Positions 44,636-54,425 of a DNA stretch of 64,000 nucleotides are shown one piece after another. Position numbers and translations under genes: made by a program. Under the pieces are notes generated by a model. It was not told the origin of the DNA and ran no database searches. It was given only the letters and a program-made list of their open reading frames with translations. Position 1 is the stretch's first letter; every line of letters begins with the position of its first letter. This DNA is from Phaeobacter gallaeciensis DSM 26640 (GTDB lineage: Bacteria > Pseudomonadota > Alphaproteobacteria > Rhodobacterales > Rhodobacteraceae). The stretch covers positions 1,185,001 through 1,249,000 of the forward strand of contig NC_023137.1 of the NCBI RefSeq assembly GCF_000511385.1, given 5' to 3'.

Positions 44636-45376
44636 ATGGCAGGCCATTCCAAATGGGCGAATATCCAGCACCGCAAGGGCCGTCAGGACGCCGCGCGGTC
44701 GAAATTGTTCTCGAAACTCTCCAAGGAAATCACCGTCGCCGCCAAGATGGGCGACCCCGATCCTGAGAAAAACCCACGTCTGCGTCTGGCGGTAAAAGAA
44801 GCCAAGAGCCAATCCGTCCCCAAGGATGTGATTGACCGCGCGATCAAGAAATCCACTGCCGGTGAAGGCGACGATTACGAAGAAATCCGCTATGAGGGCT
44901 ATGGTCCGAATGGTGTGGCCGTCATCGTCGAAGCCATGACTGACAACCGCAACCGCACCGCTTCCACCGTGCGCTCCACCTTCTCCAAGAACGGTGGCAA
45001 CCTCGGGGAGACCGGCTCCGTTGGCTTCATGTTCGACCGCAAGGGTGAGGTGACCTATCCGGCGACGGTCGGGGATGCAGACACTGTTATGATGGCTGCG
45101 ATTGAAGCGGGCGCCGAAGATGTCGACAGTTCCGAAGATGGCCACATCATCTACTGCGCCGATACCGACCTCAACGAGGTGTCCAACGCGCTGGAAGGTG
45201 AACTGGGCGAGTCGGACTCGACCAAGCTGGTGTGGAAACCCACCACCACCACGGAACTCGACCTTGAGGGCATGCAGAAGTTGATGAAGCTGGTGGATGC
45301 GCTGGAGGACGACGACGACGTGCAGCGCGTCACCACCAACTTCGAAGCCTCCGACGAGGTGATGGAGCAGCTGTAA
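44636..45376 (+). CDS. YebC/PmpR family protein
   Basis: A 246-residue protein starting [28 protein letters not shown], diagnostic of YebC. The family was named as a transcription regulator, and recent work links members to relief of ribosome stalling at proline runs. Acidic DNA-mimic-like stretches are present at the end ([10 protein letters not shown]). The start at 44636 follows AGCAAGGATGCACC. A terminator follows at 45406. Confidence 0.94.
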   Translation: MAGHSKWANIQHRKGRQDAARSKLFSKLSKEITVAAKMGDPDPEKNPRLRLAVKEAKSQSVPKDVIDRAIKKSTAGEGDDYEEIRYEGYGPNGVAVIVEAMTDNRNRTASTVRSTFSKNGGNLGETGSVGFMFDRKGEVTYPATVGDADTVMMAAIEAGAEDVDSSEDGHIIYCADTDLNEVSNALEGELGESDSTKLVWKPTTTTELDLEGMQKLMKLVDALEDDDDVQRVTTNFEASDEVMEQL

Positions 45377-45405
45377 ACCGCGGCTGTGACAATGAGAAAG
45401 TCTGA

Positions 45406-45431
45406 GGCCCGCCGGACTGGCGGGTCTTTTC
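45406..45431 (+). terminator. terminator after the YebC gene
   Basis: GGCCCGCC pairs with GGCGGGTC over a five-base loop and is followed by TTTTCG. It lies 30 bases past the YebC stop. Confidence 0.75.
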
Positions 45432-45475
45432 GTCTGTGCAGTCCCCTTGGGCCAAATCCGCATAAGGATAAAACG

Positions 45476-45946
45476 ATGAAAATCAGAGGTTTCCGCTCCG
45501 AAGATGCCGCAGTGCTGGCGCAGATTTTTCACGCTGCCGTGCATGGCGTGAGCGCGCGGGACTACAGCCCGGAGCAATGCGCCGCCTGGAGCCCGGAACC
45601 GGCTCCGGCGGAGGTGTGGCAGGGCCGCGCCGGTGACGGGCGCTTTGTTTTTGTCGCGGTGAATGCCGCCGATCAGCCGCAGGGCTTTATCGAGCTGGAG
45701 CGGGACGGCCATATCGATTGTTTCTACTGTCACCCGGATGTGGCGGGCACCGGCGTCGGCCTTGCGCTTTATCAGCAGTTGGAGGCACAGGCACGGGATT
45801 TGGGGCTGAGCAGCCTATATGTCGAGGCGAGCGAGGCCGCGAAGCGGTTTCTTACCCGGAAGGGCTTCACTGACGAAGGGCGCCGCGAGATTGAACGCCG
45901 GGGCGTCGGGCTTCACAACTACCGCATGACCAAGGCCCTGAGCTGA
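45476..45946 (+). CDS. GNAT-family N-acetyltransferase
   Basis: A 156-residue acetyltransferase with the YafP-like layout: MKIRGFRSEDAAVLAQIFHAAVHG, DCFYCHPDVAGTGVGLALYQQLEAQARDLGL (acetyl-CoA loop) and KRFLTRKGFTDEGRREIERRGVGLHNYRMTK. The substrate is unknown. The start at 45476 follows AAGGATAAAACG. It converges with the ClpP-fold gene, with ten bases between stops. Confidence 0.85.
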   Translation: MKIRGFRSEDAAVLAQIFHAAVHGVSARDYSPEQCAAWSPEPAPAEVWQGRAGDGRFVFVAVNAADQPQGFIELERDGHIDCFYCHPDVAGTGVGLALYQQLEAQARDLGLSSLYVEASEAAKRFLTRKGFTDEGRREIERRGVGLHNYRMTKALS

Positions 45947-45956
45947 TCGGAGACGA

Positions 45957-46877
45957 TCAGGGCTGCGTCAGCACGCCTTCGCGTCGCAGCTCATCCGCGT
46001 CCGGCATCCACAGGTCGTTGCTCGCGGTGGCAAACAGCCGATCGGCAAACCCAGCGCTGATGCCCTGCTCGATCAGGAAGTCCCGGTCGCGGGCCTGTTC
46101 GCGGCCCAGATCCACCTGTGGCAACCCGCCGGGAAAATTCAGCGCATAGGCGTGAAACCCCAAGATGCCCTGATCGGCCAGCCTGCGCTGTTGCCCCGCC
46201 GCGAAGATCAGCGTGCAGGCGGAGGCGCAGGTGCCCTCTGCCACCGTGTCCAGCGCCCGCTCCCGGATCAGCCGGGCCACACCGCGCGCCTCATAGATCA
46301 GCCCGCCCGGACCGCTCAGGGCGACCTCACGCAGGGCCGGGGCTTCCGCCATCATCGCCGCCACGCGGCGGGTCAGCCCATGCGGGATTTCCCCAACAAA
46401 GATCAGCCGCCGCCCATCCGGGGTGATCGACAAGTCATAAAGCGCCTCACGCGCCAGCCGTTCCTGCTCGGCATAATCCGGCTCAACCGGGGTGGTGGCG
46501 ATCAGCACCGCGTCCCACCACAGGGTGACTGTGGCGAAGCCAGCGAAAAGAATGGCCAGATACCCACCCCAGACCGGCGCCAGATGTCCGGTGTCGCGGA
46601 TATGAGCATCCGCACTGCGCAGGAAACACCGCGCCTGCCACAGCAGCAGCAGCGCGTCGATCAGAACCAGCGCATAGAGCAACCTTATCGGCAGGACCAC
46701 GACAGTATTCAACAGTGTCCATGTCAGCAGCACCACGATCCTTGGCAGAACCAGCTGCCATAGAAAGCTTCGCCCCAGTGTCAGAATGCGCAGCCGCTTC
46801 GGCGAGGTGCGGGCGGGATCGGTTCTCAGGCTGAATAACCTGCCATCCGTTTTGCTGGTGTCGTTATCCTCTGGCAC
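45957..46877 (-). CDS. membrane protein with ClpP/crotonase-like domain (COG3904-like)
   Basis: A 306-residue protein. The N-terminal half has about three membrane helices (near residues 38-58, 61-85, 103-127). The C-terminal half resembles the periplasmic ClpP-like family COG3904: LIFVGEIPHGLTRRVAAMM, VALSGPGGLIYEARGVARLI, then AEGTCASACTLIFAAGQQR and LGFHAY. The Ser in CASAC and the His in GFHAY could be a catalytic pair, as in ClpP and SppA-like proteases. Two cysteines flank the serine and may form a disulfide. Its role is unknown. Confidence 0.75.
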   Translation of the reverse strand: MPEDNDTSKTDGRLFSLRTDPARTSPKRLRILTLGRSFLWQLVLPRIVVLLTWTLLNTVVVLPIRLLYALVLIDALLLLWQARCFLRSADAHIRDTGHLAPVWGGYLAILFAGFATVTLWWDAVLIATTPVEPDYAEQERLAREALYDLSITPDGRRLIFVGEIPHGLTRRVAAMMAEAPALREVALSGPGGLIYEARGVARLIRERALDTVAEGTCASACTLIFAAGQQRRLADQGILGFHAYALNFPGGLPQVDLGREQARDRDFLIEQGISAGFADRLFATASNDLWMPDADELRREGVLTQP

Positions 46878-46897
46878 TGTATTCGTGCCCCCGGTGG

Positions 46898-47782
46898 CTA
46901 GATCGGCGTCAGATGCCGACGCGCTGATTTGAGCACAGCTCGGGTCACATCGGCAAGGGCCGGGGCCAGAACCCGGCTCACCTGCCAGGTCAATGGGACA
47001 TCCAGCGGGGTGTACGGGAGCAGCGGGCAGAGCTGCTCTGTCGTTAAATAAGGTGCTGCCAGCTGTTCAGGGTTCATCCCCCAGCCCACGCCTGCCAATG
47101 CGGCATCGACAAAGGCCTGACTGGACGGCAGGAAATGGGCAGGCGGTGCAATCCCGCTGCCCACATGTGCGCTGAGCCAGCGCCCCTGCAGCTGATCCTT
47201 GGCATTAAATATGAGACAGGGGGCGCGGGTTGCAGCCTCTTGTGTCACGCCCTTGGCAAACCAGCGCTCCCGAAACCCCGGTGACGCCGTCGCAATATAG
47301 CGCAGCGCTCCCAATGGGTAGGCATCGCAGCCTGGCACCGGCTTGGCATGGGCGGTTACTGCCGCCGAAACCTCGCCCCGGCGCAGCCAGTCGGCGCTGT
47401 GATCCTGATCGTCGATCACCAGATCAAACAGCAGTCCGTCGCAGGCGGCCATCACCGGAACAAACCAGGTCGCCAGACTGTCCGCATTGATCGCCACCCG
47501 CAGGCGCGATGCACCGGGCGCGCGCTCCAGCCGCAGATCCTCTGACACTGCCGCTTCCAGCAAGGCCACATCCTCGGCATGCTTGGCAATGCGAAGCCCG
47601 GCCTCGGTGCCAAGGCACGGGCTGCCACGCTGCACCAGACTGCTGCCGATCCGATCCTCCAGCGCCTTGATCCGTTGGGAGATCGCTGAGGGCGTGACCA
47701 GCAGCGCCTGCGCCGCCGCCTCGAAGGAGCCAAGCCGCAGTACCGCTGAGAGCGCGGCAAGGTGATTTGGATCGAATTTCAT
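46898..47782 (-). CDS. argP: LysR-family regulator ArgP
   Basis: A 294-residue LTTR beginning MKFDPNHLAALSAVLRLGSFEAAAQALLVTPSAISQRIKALEDRIGSSLVQRG, very close to the ArgP/LysG pattern. ArgP senses lysine and arginine and switches on the exporter ArgO/LysE. Here a LysE-type exporter is divergently transcribed 114 bases away, which supports the assignment strongly. It regulates from the shared gap. Confidence 0.9.
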   Translation of the reverse strand: MKFDPNHLAALSAVLRLGSFEAAAQALLVTPSAISQRIKALEDRIGSSLVQRGSPCLGTEAGLRIAKHAEDVALLEAAVSEDLRLERAPGASRLRVAINADSLATWFVPVMAACDGLLFDLVIDDQDHSADWLRRGEVSAAVTAHAKPVPGCDAYPLGALRYIATASPGFRERWFAKGVTQEAATRAPCLIFNAKDQLQGRWLSAHVGSGIAPPAHFLPSSQAFVDAALAGVGWGMNPEQLAAPYLTTEQLCPLLPYTPLDVPLTWQVSRVLAPALADVTRAVLKSARRHLTPI

Positions 47783-47791
47783 TAGCGCTGC

Positions 47792-47814
47792 TTAATTGAG
47801 ATTATTCGGATTAA
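47792..47814. promoter_or_regulatory. candidate ArgP site
   Basis: TTAAT (47792-47796) and ATTAA (47810-47814) are inverted around an AT-rich core in the argP/argO gap, in the position expected for the regulator's site. Confidence 0.3.
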
Positions 47815-47896
47815 TTTGCGTACATCACTCAGGCGGCGTAGTCAAAGCCGCAGATGCGGAGACCGATCCGTGCAGACACCGCCAAAGGATATCTCC

Positions 47897-48502
47897 ATGC
47901 CCCCCAGCCTGATCGCCGGTTTCTTTCTGGGCCTCAGCCTCATTATGGCCATTGGCGCGCAAAACGCTTTTGTGCTGCGGCAGGGGCTGCGGCGCCAGCA
48001 TGTGTTCTGGATCTGCTTTACTTGTGCCAGCTCCGATGCGCTGCTGATCACTGCCGGTGTTTTGGGCTTTGGCTCTCTCGCACTGGCGGTGCCGTGGTTC
48101 GAGCTGGCGATGCGCCTGGGCGGGGCGGCGTTTCTGCTGTGGTATGGCGCGCGCAGCCTGATGGCCGCCTGGCGTGGTGGGGCGCATCTGGACAGTGCCG
48201 ATGGGCAGGGGGCGCCGGTCAAACTCTGGCCGATGCTGGCAACGGTGCTGGCACTGACCTGGCTGAACCCCCATGTCTATCTGGATACAGTGGTGCTGCT
48301 CGGCTCGATTTCGGCGCAATATCCGCAGCCGTTGGTGTTTGGCTTGGGGGCAGCGGTCGCAAGCTTCGTCTTCTTCTTTACGCTGGGCTATGGCGCCAGC
48401 TTTCTGGCGCCTGTCTTTGCCCGTCCCCGAGCGTGGCAGGTGCTGGATGTGCTGGTTGGCCTCACCATGTGGGCGATCGCGCTCAAGCTTTTGCTGATGT
48501 AG
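47897..48502 (+). CDS. argO: LysE/ArgO-type basic amino acid exporter
   Basis: A 201-residue inner-membrane protein with six helices. MPPSLIAGFFLGLSLIMAIGAQNAFVLRQGLRRQHVFW is the family signature and LTWLNPHVYLDTVVLLG is the later conserved segment. It exports L-arginine (and lysine in related LysE). The start at 47897 follows AAAGGATATCTCC. It is paired with argP. Confidence 0.92.
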   Translation: MPPSLIAGFFLGLSLIMAIGAQNAFVLRQGLRRQHVFWICFTCASSDALLITAGVLGFGSLALAVPWFELAMRLGGAAFLLWYGARSLMAAWRGGAHLDSADGQGAPVKLWPMLATVLALTWLNPHVYLDTVVLLGSISAQYPQPLVFGLGAAVASFVFFFTLGYGASFLAPVFARPRAWQVLDVLVGLTMWAIALKLLLM

Positions 48503-48613
48503 GGCCTGACGCGATGAAGATCTGTGCGTTACCCGACCAAGCCAATGCTGATGGCCCGTCCCTGAAGATATTTCATATGTGAAGGGTTGTTCTGCAGCGG
48601 CCCCGGTGGTCTC

Positions 48614-49561
48614 ATGTCCGCCATGACTTCAACATCCCAAGACTCTCCGTCGCCCACACAAAGCACCGCCGCCAACCAGCCCTTGCGAGGCGTGTTCTGG
48701 ATGCTGATGACGGGCTTCTGCTTTGTAGCGGTGACGGCGCTGGTCAAATACCTCGGCGACCGAGTCCCGCCAGCGGAATCTGCGTTCCTGCGGTATCTGC
48801 TGGGGCTGGTGTTTCTGTTGCCGATGATTGGCGCACTGCGCCGCAGCCAGCTGACACCGCGCCTTTGGGGGCTGTTTGCCCTGCGCGGGTTTGTCCATAC
48901 CTTAGGAGTAATCCTGTGGTTTTTTGCGATGACCCAGATCCCCTTGGCCGAGGTCACGGCGATGAATTACCTTTCGCCGATTTATGTCTCCATCGGGGCG
49001 GCGCTGTTTCTGGGAGAGCGCATGGCGCTGCGCCGGGTCGGGGCCATTCTGGTGGCGCTGCTCGGCGCGCTGATCATCCTGCGGCCCGGATTTCGCGAGG
49101 TAGAGGCAGGCCATATCGCCATGCTGTTCACTGCGTTGGCCTTCGGTGCGTCTTATCTTTTGGCCAAAACCACGGTGGATGGCACCAATCCGGTGGTGGT
49201 TGTGGCGATGCTGTCGATCTGGGTGACGGTGTTTCTGGCGCCCTTCGCCGCTGCGGTGTGGGTGACACCCACGCTGTGGGAGCTGGCGATCCTGTTTGCG
49301 GTCGCCTGCTTTGCCACCGCTGGACATTATGCAATGACGCTCGCCTTCGCCTCGGCGCCGGTGACAGTCACTCAGCCAGTAACGTTTTTGCAATTGCTTT
49401 GGGCCACATTGCTCGGGGCGCTGGTCTTTGGTGAGGCGGTCGATATCTGGGTGGTCGCCGGCGGCTGCCTGATCCTGGCGGCCGTCAGCTTCATCACTTG
49501 GCGGGAGGCGGTGCTGAAGCGACGGGCCCTGACACCGGCCAGCCTCGCCACAAAAGTCTGA
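48614..49561 (+). CDS. EamA/DMT-superfamily transporter
   Basis: A 315-residue carrier with ten helices in two EamA repeats (VFWMLMTGFCFVAVTALVKYLGDRVPPAESAFLRYLLGLVF in the first; MLFTALAFGASYLLAKTTVDGTNPVVVVAML in the second). Inner membrane; the substrate is unknown, with many relatives exporting metabolites. The exact start is uncertain: ATG 48614 is used and ATG 48623 is possible. Confidence 0.87.
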   Translation: MSAMTSTSQDSPSPTQSTAANQPLRGVFWMLMTGFCFVAVTALVKYLGDRVPPAESAFLRYLLGLVFLLPMIGALRRSQLTPRLWGLFALRGFVHTLGVILWFFAMTQIPLAEVTAMNYLSPIYVSIGAALFLGERMALRRVGAILVALLGALIILRPGFREVEAGHIAMLFTALAFGASYLLAKTTVDGTNPVVVVAMLSIWVTVFLAPFAAAVWVTPTLWELAILFAVACFATAGHYAMTLAFASAPVTVTQPVTFLQLLWATLLGALVFGEAVDIWVVAGGCLILAAVSFITWREAVLKRRALTPASLATKV

Positions 49562-49627
49562 TTTCGCAAAACCGTCATATAGCGCTGCTAGGGACCTCGA
49601 ACGGCTTCGGTAACAAAGGTGAAACTC

Positions 49628-50731
49628 ATGCGTGCCCGACTGATCTTGGCGTTTCTGCTGGCACCGCTGGGGCTGGCGCTGCCCGCCCAGGCTGGGGCCG
49701 CAGGCGCAGACGGTCCTGACAGTTCGGGCTACACAGGGCTGGAGATCTGCAACGATACCGCTGTGCCCCAGTCCGTCAGCCTGGCCTACCGCGACGATGG
49801 GCGGTGGATGTCCCATGGCTGGTGGGCGCTGCCACCTGAAACCTGCGAACGCGTGCTCGACGGGTCGCTCAAGAACCGGTTTTACTACTTCCGCAGCGAG
49901 GCGCAGAATTGGCAGTTTCTGGATGAGCGGATCTCATTCTGCACAGCGCCAGGTGACTTCACGATCTACGGCGACCGGGATTGTGCCATCCGTGGCTATG
50001 GCAGCGCATTTTTCGCCAAGATTGACACAAATATTATTGCCGACCCGTCCGGGAGCGCTCAGCCCAGCGCGGCCTATGTGGCCCAAATAAGCCGTCATTC
50101 CCGTCCGAAGACCGGCGGCACTGGCCCAATCAGCTCGGCGATTCCGGGGGAGGGGGCAACGGCGGACACCATCTTTGATCAGAACGTGACATTTCAGGGC
50201 TGCGAGGAGCGCGGCGATGGTCGGGTAATCTGCAAATTGGTCATGGGGGCGGGGCAGCTTTGTGTGACAAATGACGGGATGACCGATCCGGCCATTATCG
50301 ACCGGCTGCAGGCGCTGGATCCCGGCACGCCAGTGCGCGTATCCGGAGAGAGCTTGGCATCCGGCGACCGTGTGACCTTCGCTAGCTTAAATTCCCTGAC
50401 AGAGCGTGCAGAGACCCGGCATGATCTGATGTTGGATGATCTGGCTGGCCGGTGGGTGTCGCAGGCGGATGCCTATGATCTGTTCATCATTGAAGGGGCC
50501 TCGCGGCATAATTTCTACGGATCGGTCGAAACCATGACTGAGCTGTTGTCAGTTCAGACCGCTTGTGATGACGCCTTGGGGGTGGGTCCCTATTTGGTCG
50601 CCCAGGCTGAGGATGGCGGCCCCACCCATTGCTACCGGATCATCTCCCTGACAGAGAACGAGTTGGTGCTGTCATACATGCCGCGCGGGACGGAGCTGCG
50701 CTATCAGCGCCAAGATCTGCCCCTGAACTAA
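49628..50731 (+). CDS. secreted DUF1036-containing protein
   Basis: A 367-residue protein with a Sec signal (MRARLILAFLLAPLGLALPAQAG, cut near AQA-G). Residues about 40-125 are DUF1036: GLEICNDTAVPQSVSLAYRDDGRWMSHGWWALPPETCERVL...FYYFRSEAQNW. The rest, with pairs of cysteines, is not recognised and may be a second domain. It is probably periplasmic. The start ATG 49628 follows AAAGGTGA at good spacing. Confidence 0.75.
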   Translation: MRARLILAFLLAPLGLALPAQAGAAGADGPDSSGYTGLEICNDTAVPQSVSLAYRDDGRWMSHGWWALPPETCERVLDGSLKNRFYYFRSEAQNWQFLDERISFCTAPGDFTIYGDRDCAIRGYGSAFFAKIDTNIIADPSGSAQPSAAYVAQISRHSRPKTGGTGPISSAIPGEGATADTIFDQNVTFQGCEERGDGRVICKLVMGAGQLCVTNDGMTDPAIIDRLQALDPGTPVRVSGESLASGDRVTFASLNSLTERAETRHDLMLDDLAGRWVSQADAYDLFIIEGASRHNFYGSVETMTELLSVQTACDDALGVGPYLVAQAEDGGPTHCYRIISLTENELVLSYMPRGTELRYQRQDLPLN

Positions 50732-50761
50732 ACGACGTGGTCCCTGCGGGTGAAGGCGCAG

Positions 50762-51337
50762 TTAGTTCAACGCCAGATCCACCACCCGATGGGCAGCGCG
50801 ACGAGCCTGGGCGGTATCCAGTGGCGTCTCGGACTGGGCCGCCTGCAACCAGACCCCGTCCATATAGCATTGTAGGGCGTGGCGGGCCGTCTCCACCCGA
50901 TCCTGCGGTAGCAGGCCGTTCAATTCCGCCAGAAAATGGCTGCGCACACGGCTGCGATTGATTCTGTGCAGCCGCGACAGGCGCGGCGAATAGGGGGCGC
51001 TGGCCCAGAACTGCATCCAGAGACTGCATTGCGCGACGCTGAATAAATCATCGTCAAAATTGGCATCCATCACCGCGTAAAGCCGCTCTTTCGGGCTCTT
51101 TGCTGTGGCATATCCCCGGATCATCGCCTCGCGCAGCTTGTTCAGAAGATGGCGCATCGTGGCCTCCATCAGCCCTTCCTTAGAGCCGAAGTAATAGTTG
51201 ATCGAGGCCGCCGAGGCCCCGGCCTCCTTCGCGATTTCTGCCATGGTAACAACACCATACCCACGTCGGTGAACGGCGATGATGGTGGCTTCGATCAGCT
51301 CTTCGTTGCGGATGTCGCGAATTCGTTTTCTACCCAT
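50762..51337 (-). CDS. betI: TetR-family repressor BetI
   Basis: A 191-residue TetR-type protein. The HTH is MAEIAKEAGASAASINYYFGSKEGLMEATMRHLL, and CSLWMQFWASAPYSPRLSRLHRINRSRVRSHF is typical of BetI. BetI represses the choline genes until choline binds. It is divergent from the choline carrier and next to betCBA, with a candidate operator in the gap. Confidence 0.92.
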   Translation of the reverse strand: MGRKRIRDIRNEELIEATIIAVHRRGYGVVTMAEIAKEAGASAASINYYFGSKEGLMEATMRHLLNKLREAMIRGYATAKSPKERLYAVMDANFDDDLFSVAQCSLWMQFWASAPYSPRLSRLHRINRSRVRSHFLAELNGLLPQDRVETARHALQCYMDGVWLQAAQSETPLDTAQARRAAHRVVDLALN

Positions 51338-51399
51338 TCTTCAGTCTTGCGTCAGGTCGCTCTGCGTTTCAACTCCTGTTATGCGCATTCCGGATCTTG

Positions 51400-51435
51400 A
51401 ATGGTCATTTAAAAATAGGTTTAGAGACGACCATT
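51400..51435. promoter_or_regulatory. candidate BetI operator
   Basis: AATGGTC (51400-51406) and GACCATT (51429-51435) are exact inverse complements, 22 bases apart, in the AT-rich betI/carrier gap. The position suits control of both divergent genes. Confidence 0.45.
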
Positions 51436-51497
51436 TTTCTGCTATGCCTGCCGCACACGTCAAAAGGGCGATCAACGCCCATCCAAGGGAGGGACGT

Positions 51498-52706
51498 ATG
51501 ACAACAATCATCTCAGCCGGGATCTTGCTGGCCTTTGCGCTGGTGATTTTCTGCGTGATCAAGTGGTGGAACATGCGCATTGTCGGGGTCACCCCGGTAC
51601 CATTGTTCACCTTCATCGCAATCCTGTTCACCTCGGGTCTGGATGTGGGGCTGATCATGTTCCCGCTGGCCTTTGACTACCCGCTTTATGCGGATACCGC
51701 GGCAGAGCCTGCCTATGCGTTCACCAATCCGCTGGCGCTTGAATTCGGCTTCTGGGGCTTTCTGATCTGGGCCTTCTACTTCCTGACCTCATTCTACTTC
51801 TGCGCCATCGAACCGCGTGTGAAGTTCTTTGAGATCGGTATTGTGAAGCTGCTGAACAATCTGGTGATCATCACCACCTGTGCCTTCACCGGCGCGCTGT
51901 TCCTGATCTACATGCCTTATTACATCGCCGAAGTGGGCGACGGCGAGACGGTCATCCCAGCCTTCTATGTGATCTGCTTCCTGGTGATCCTGGCGGCGGC
52001 CTATTCCTCGACCGATATCAAATACGTCCGCATCCTGTCGGTGGGGTCGACCTTCCTGTTTTTCGCGTTGATCCTCGGCATGTGGGCCTATGCGGGGATG
52101 GGGCTTGGCGAATTCGCCACTACCGCTGGCAATATCGGCGGCTACTTTGGCAATATCCACAAGTTCATCCTGCCACTGACCGAATACCATGAATTCTACC
52201 TGTTCTGGTGGTTTGCATGGTCGATCATGATTGGCCAGTTCACCTCGCGCTTTGTTGGCGGTCTCACCACATGGCAGCTGCTGGCGGCCCTGCTGGTGTT
52301 CCCGTCGATCCCGCTCGCGGTGTGGTTCTCGGTGCTCTACTTCTATCACCTGAACACCATTCCGACCGCAGGTCTGATCAACTGGTCCATGACGGTTGTT
52401 GGCATTCTCTTCGTGATCAACTCGTTTGACTCGTTGATCCGCCTTTACACCGACAACATGAACCTCAGCGCCGAACGTCTGGGCAAGCTTCCCTATGTGC
52501 TTGGCAATGCGGTGGCGCTGTTTGCCCTGACCCTGGCTTTCCAGAGCCAGTGGCTGCAGATCCAGTGGGTCGGCACCGTGGTCATCGGCATCTACATCGC
52601 CTGCCTGATCTACATCTTCGCAAAGAAGCGCAGCGAAGTTGCGGCGATCACCACTTCGCCCGAGGAAAACACCCTCGACTTCGATCGCATCAAAGCAGCC
52701 CACTAA
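51498..52706 (+). CDS. short BCCT-like choline/betaine carrier
   Basis: A 402-residue inner-membrane protein with about ten to twelve helices. WWFAWSIMIGQFTSRFVGG matches the BCCT signature WWxxWxxFVGxFxARxS. BCCT proteins usually exceed 500 residues; this one is shorter, lacking much of the N-terminal and C-terminal extensions. Position between betI and betC argues for uptake of choline or choline-O-sulfate. The start MTTIISAG at 51498 follows GGGAGGGACGT. A strong hairpin follows at 52715. Confidence 0.8.
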   Translation: MTTIISAGILLAFALVIFCVIKWWNMRIVGVTPVPLFTFIAILFTSGLDVGLIMFPLAFDYPLYADTAAEPAYAFTNPLALEFGFWGFLIWAFYFLTSFYFCAIEPRVKFFEIGIVKLLNNLVIITTCAFTGALFLIYMPYYIAEVGDGETVIPAFYVICFLVILAAAYSSTDIKYVRILSVGSTFLFFALILGMWAYAGMGLGEFATTAGNIGGYFGNIHKFILPLTEYHEFYLFWWFAWSIMIGQFTSRFVGGLTTWQLLAALLVFPSIPLAVWFSVLYFYHLNTIPTAGLINWSMTVVGILFVINSFDSLIRLYTDNMNLSAERLGKLPYVLGNAVALFALTLAFQSQWLQIQWVGTVVIGIYIACLIYIFAKKRSEVAAITTSPEENTLDFDRIKAAH

Positions 52707-52714
52707 GACCGGGC

Positions 52715-52745
52715 GCCCCGGCCTGCCAGATGGCAGGGCCGGGGC
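52715..52745 (+). repeat. intercistronic hairpin between carrier and betC
   Basis: GCCCCGGCCTGCCA pairs with TGGCAGGGCCGGGGC (one bulge) over two bases. No T run follows. It may protect the upstream mRNA end or reduce read-through into betC. Confidence 0.65.
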
Positions 52746-52886
52746 CCTTCGCGGCTTCGCCGCTACGAGATTTCAGACAGCTTCGGTTTCAGGCGCCATG
52801 GTTCCCACCCTGTGCAGAATACCGCTTGCCGTAACAGTTTACCCGGCCAGAGGCCGCATCGCAGAGACCAAGGAGACGTTGGAAAG

Positions 52887-54395
52887 ATGACCGCCCCGAA
52901 TATCCTTATCGTGATGGTTGACCAGTTGAACGGCACGCTGTTCCCCGATGGTCCCGCCGATTTCCTGCATGCGCCCAACCTCAAGAAACTGGCCGCCCGC
53001 TCCACCCGGTTCAAAAACGCCTATACTGCCTCGCCCCTCTGCGCGCCGGGACGGGCGTCCTTCATGTCCGGTCAGTTGCCGTCGCGCACTGGCGTCTACG
53101 ACAACGCGGCTGAGTTCCGCAGTGACATCCCGACCTATGCCCATCACCTACGCCGCGCGGGCTATTACACCTGCCTGTCGGGCAAGATGCACTTCGTCGG
53201 CCCCGACCAGATGCACGGGTTTGAGGACCGCCTGACCACCGATATCTACCCAGCTGACTTCGGCTGGACGCCGGATTATCGCAAACCGGGTGAGCGGATC
53301 GACTGGTGGTATCACAACATGGGATCCGTCACCGGGGCAGGAGTGGCAGAGATTTCCAACCAGATGGAATATGACGATGAGGTCGCCTATCACGCCAAGG
53401 CCAAGCTGTATGATCTGGCGCGCGGCAAGGATGATCGCCCCTGGGGGCTGACCGTCAGCTTTACCCACCCGCACGACCCCTATGTGGCGCGTAAGAAATA
53501 CTGGGATCTCTACGAGGATTGCGAACATCTGCTGCCAGAGGTCCCGGCAATGGACTATGCCGATCACGACAATCACTCCAAACGGATCTTTGATGCCAAC
53601 GACTGGCGCAGCTTTGATATCTCGCAAGAGGATATCAAACGCTCTCGTCGCGCCTATTTCGCCAATATCTCCTACCTCGACGACAAGATCGGTGAGATCC
53701 TTGAGGTGCTGGAAACCACGAGGCAGGAGGCGATCATCCTCTTTGTGTCTGACCACGGCGATATGCTGGGCGAGCGTGGTCTTTGGTTCAAGATGAGCTT
53801 CTTTGAAGGCTCTTCCCGGGTGCCACTGATGATCTCGGCACCAAATCTGCCTGCCGGGCTGATCGAGACGCCGGTGTCCACGCTGGATGTGACCCCAACG
53901 CTGGGCGCGCTGGCCGGTGTGGATATGGCGGAAATCGAACCCTGGACCGATGGGCAGAACCTGCTGCCGCTGGCGATGGGCACGGAGCGCAGCGAACCGG
54001 TCGCCATCGAATATGCAGCTGAGGCCTCTTATGCGCCGCTGGTGTCGTTGCGCTATGGCAAATGGAAATACAACCGCTGCGCGCTGGACCCCGACCAGCT
54101 GTTCGATCTGGAGGCGGATCCACAGGAACTCAACAACCTTGCAGATGACCCGACCCACGCAGGCACGCTGCAAACCTTACGCGCCAAATCAGAGGCGCGC
54201 TGGGATCTGAAGCGCTTTGACGCCGAGGTGCGCGCCAGCCAGGCCCGCCGCTGGGTCGTCTACGAAGCCCTGCGCCAGGGTGGCTACTACCCTTGGGATT
54301 ACCAGCCGCTGCAAAAAGCATCCGAGCGCTACATGCGCAATCATATGGATCTGAACGACGTCGAAGAAGGCAACCGCTTTCCGCGCGGCGAATAG
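52887..54395 (+). CDS. betC: choline-sulfatase
   Basis: A 502-residue cytoplasmic sulfatase. The formylglycine site reads [14 protein letters not shown] (C-x-P-x-R), with the cysteine as the residue to be converted. Metal sites are MVDQLNG at the start and [12 protein letters not shown] later; [18 protein letters not shown] and the C-terminal [27 protein letters not shown] end (seen as [11 protein letters not shown]) are typical of BetC. It turns choline-O-sulfate into choline and sulfate. GGAGACGTTGGAAAG precedes the ATG. Confidence 0.94.
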   Translation: MTAPNILIVMVDQLNGTLFPDGPADFLHAPNLKKLAARSTRFKNAYTASPLCAPGRASFMSGQLPSRTGVYDNAAEFRSDIPTYAHHLRRAGYYTCLSGKMHFVGPDQMHGFEDRLTTDIYPADFGWTPDYRKPGERIDWWYHNMGSVTGAGVAEISNQMEYDDEVAYHAKAKLYDLARGKDDRPWGLTVSFTHPHDPYVARKKYWDLYEDCEHLLPEVPAMDYADHDNHSKRIFDANDWRSFDISQEDIKRSRRAYFANISYLDDKIGEILEVLETTRQEAIILFVSDHGDMLGERGLWFKMSFFEGSSRVPLMISAPNLPAGLIETPVSTLDVTPTLGALAGVDMAEIEPWTDGQNLLPLAMGTERSEPVAIEYAAEASYAPLVSLRYGKWKYNRCALDPDQLFDLEADPQELNNLADDPTHAGTLQTLRAKSEARWDLKRFDAEVRASQARRWVVYEALRQGGYYPWDYQPLQKASERYMRNHMDLNDVEEGNRFPRGE

Positions 54396-54425
54396 ATCAC
54401 TCACTCACACACACTCCTACGCCAG

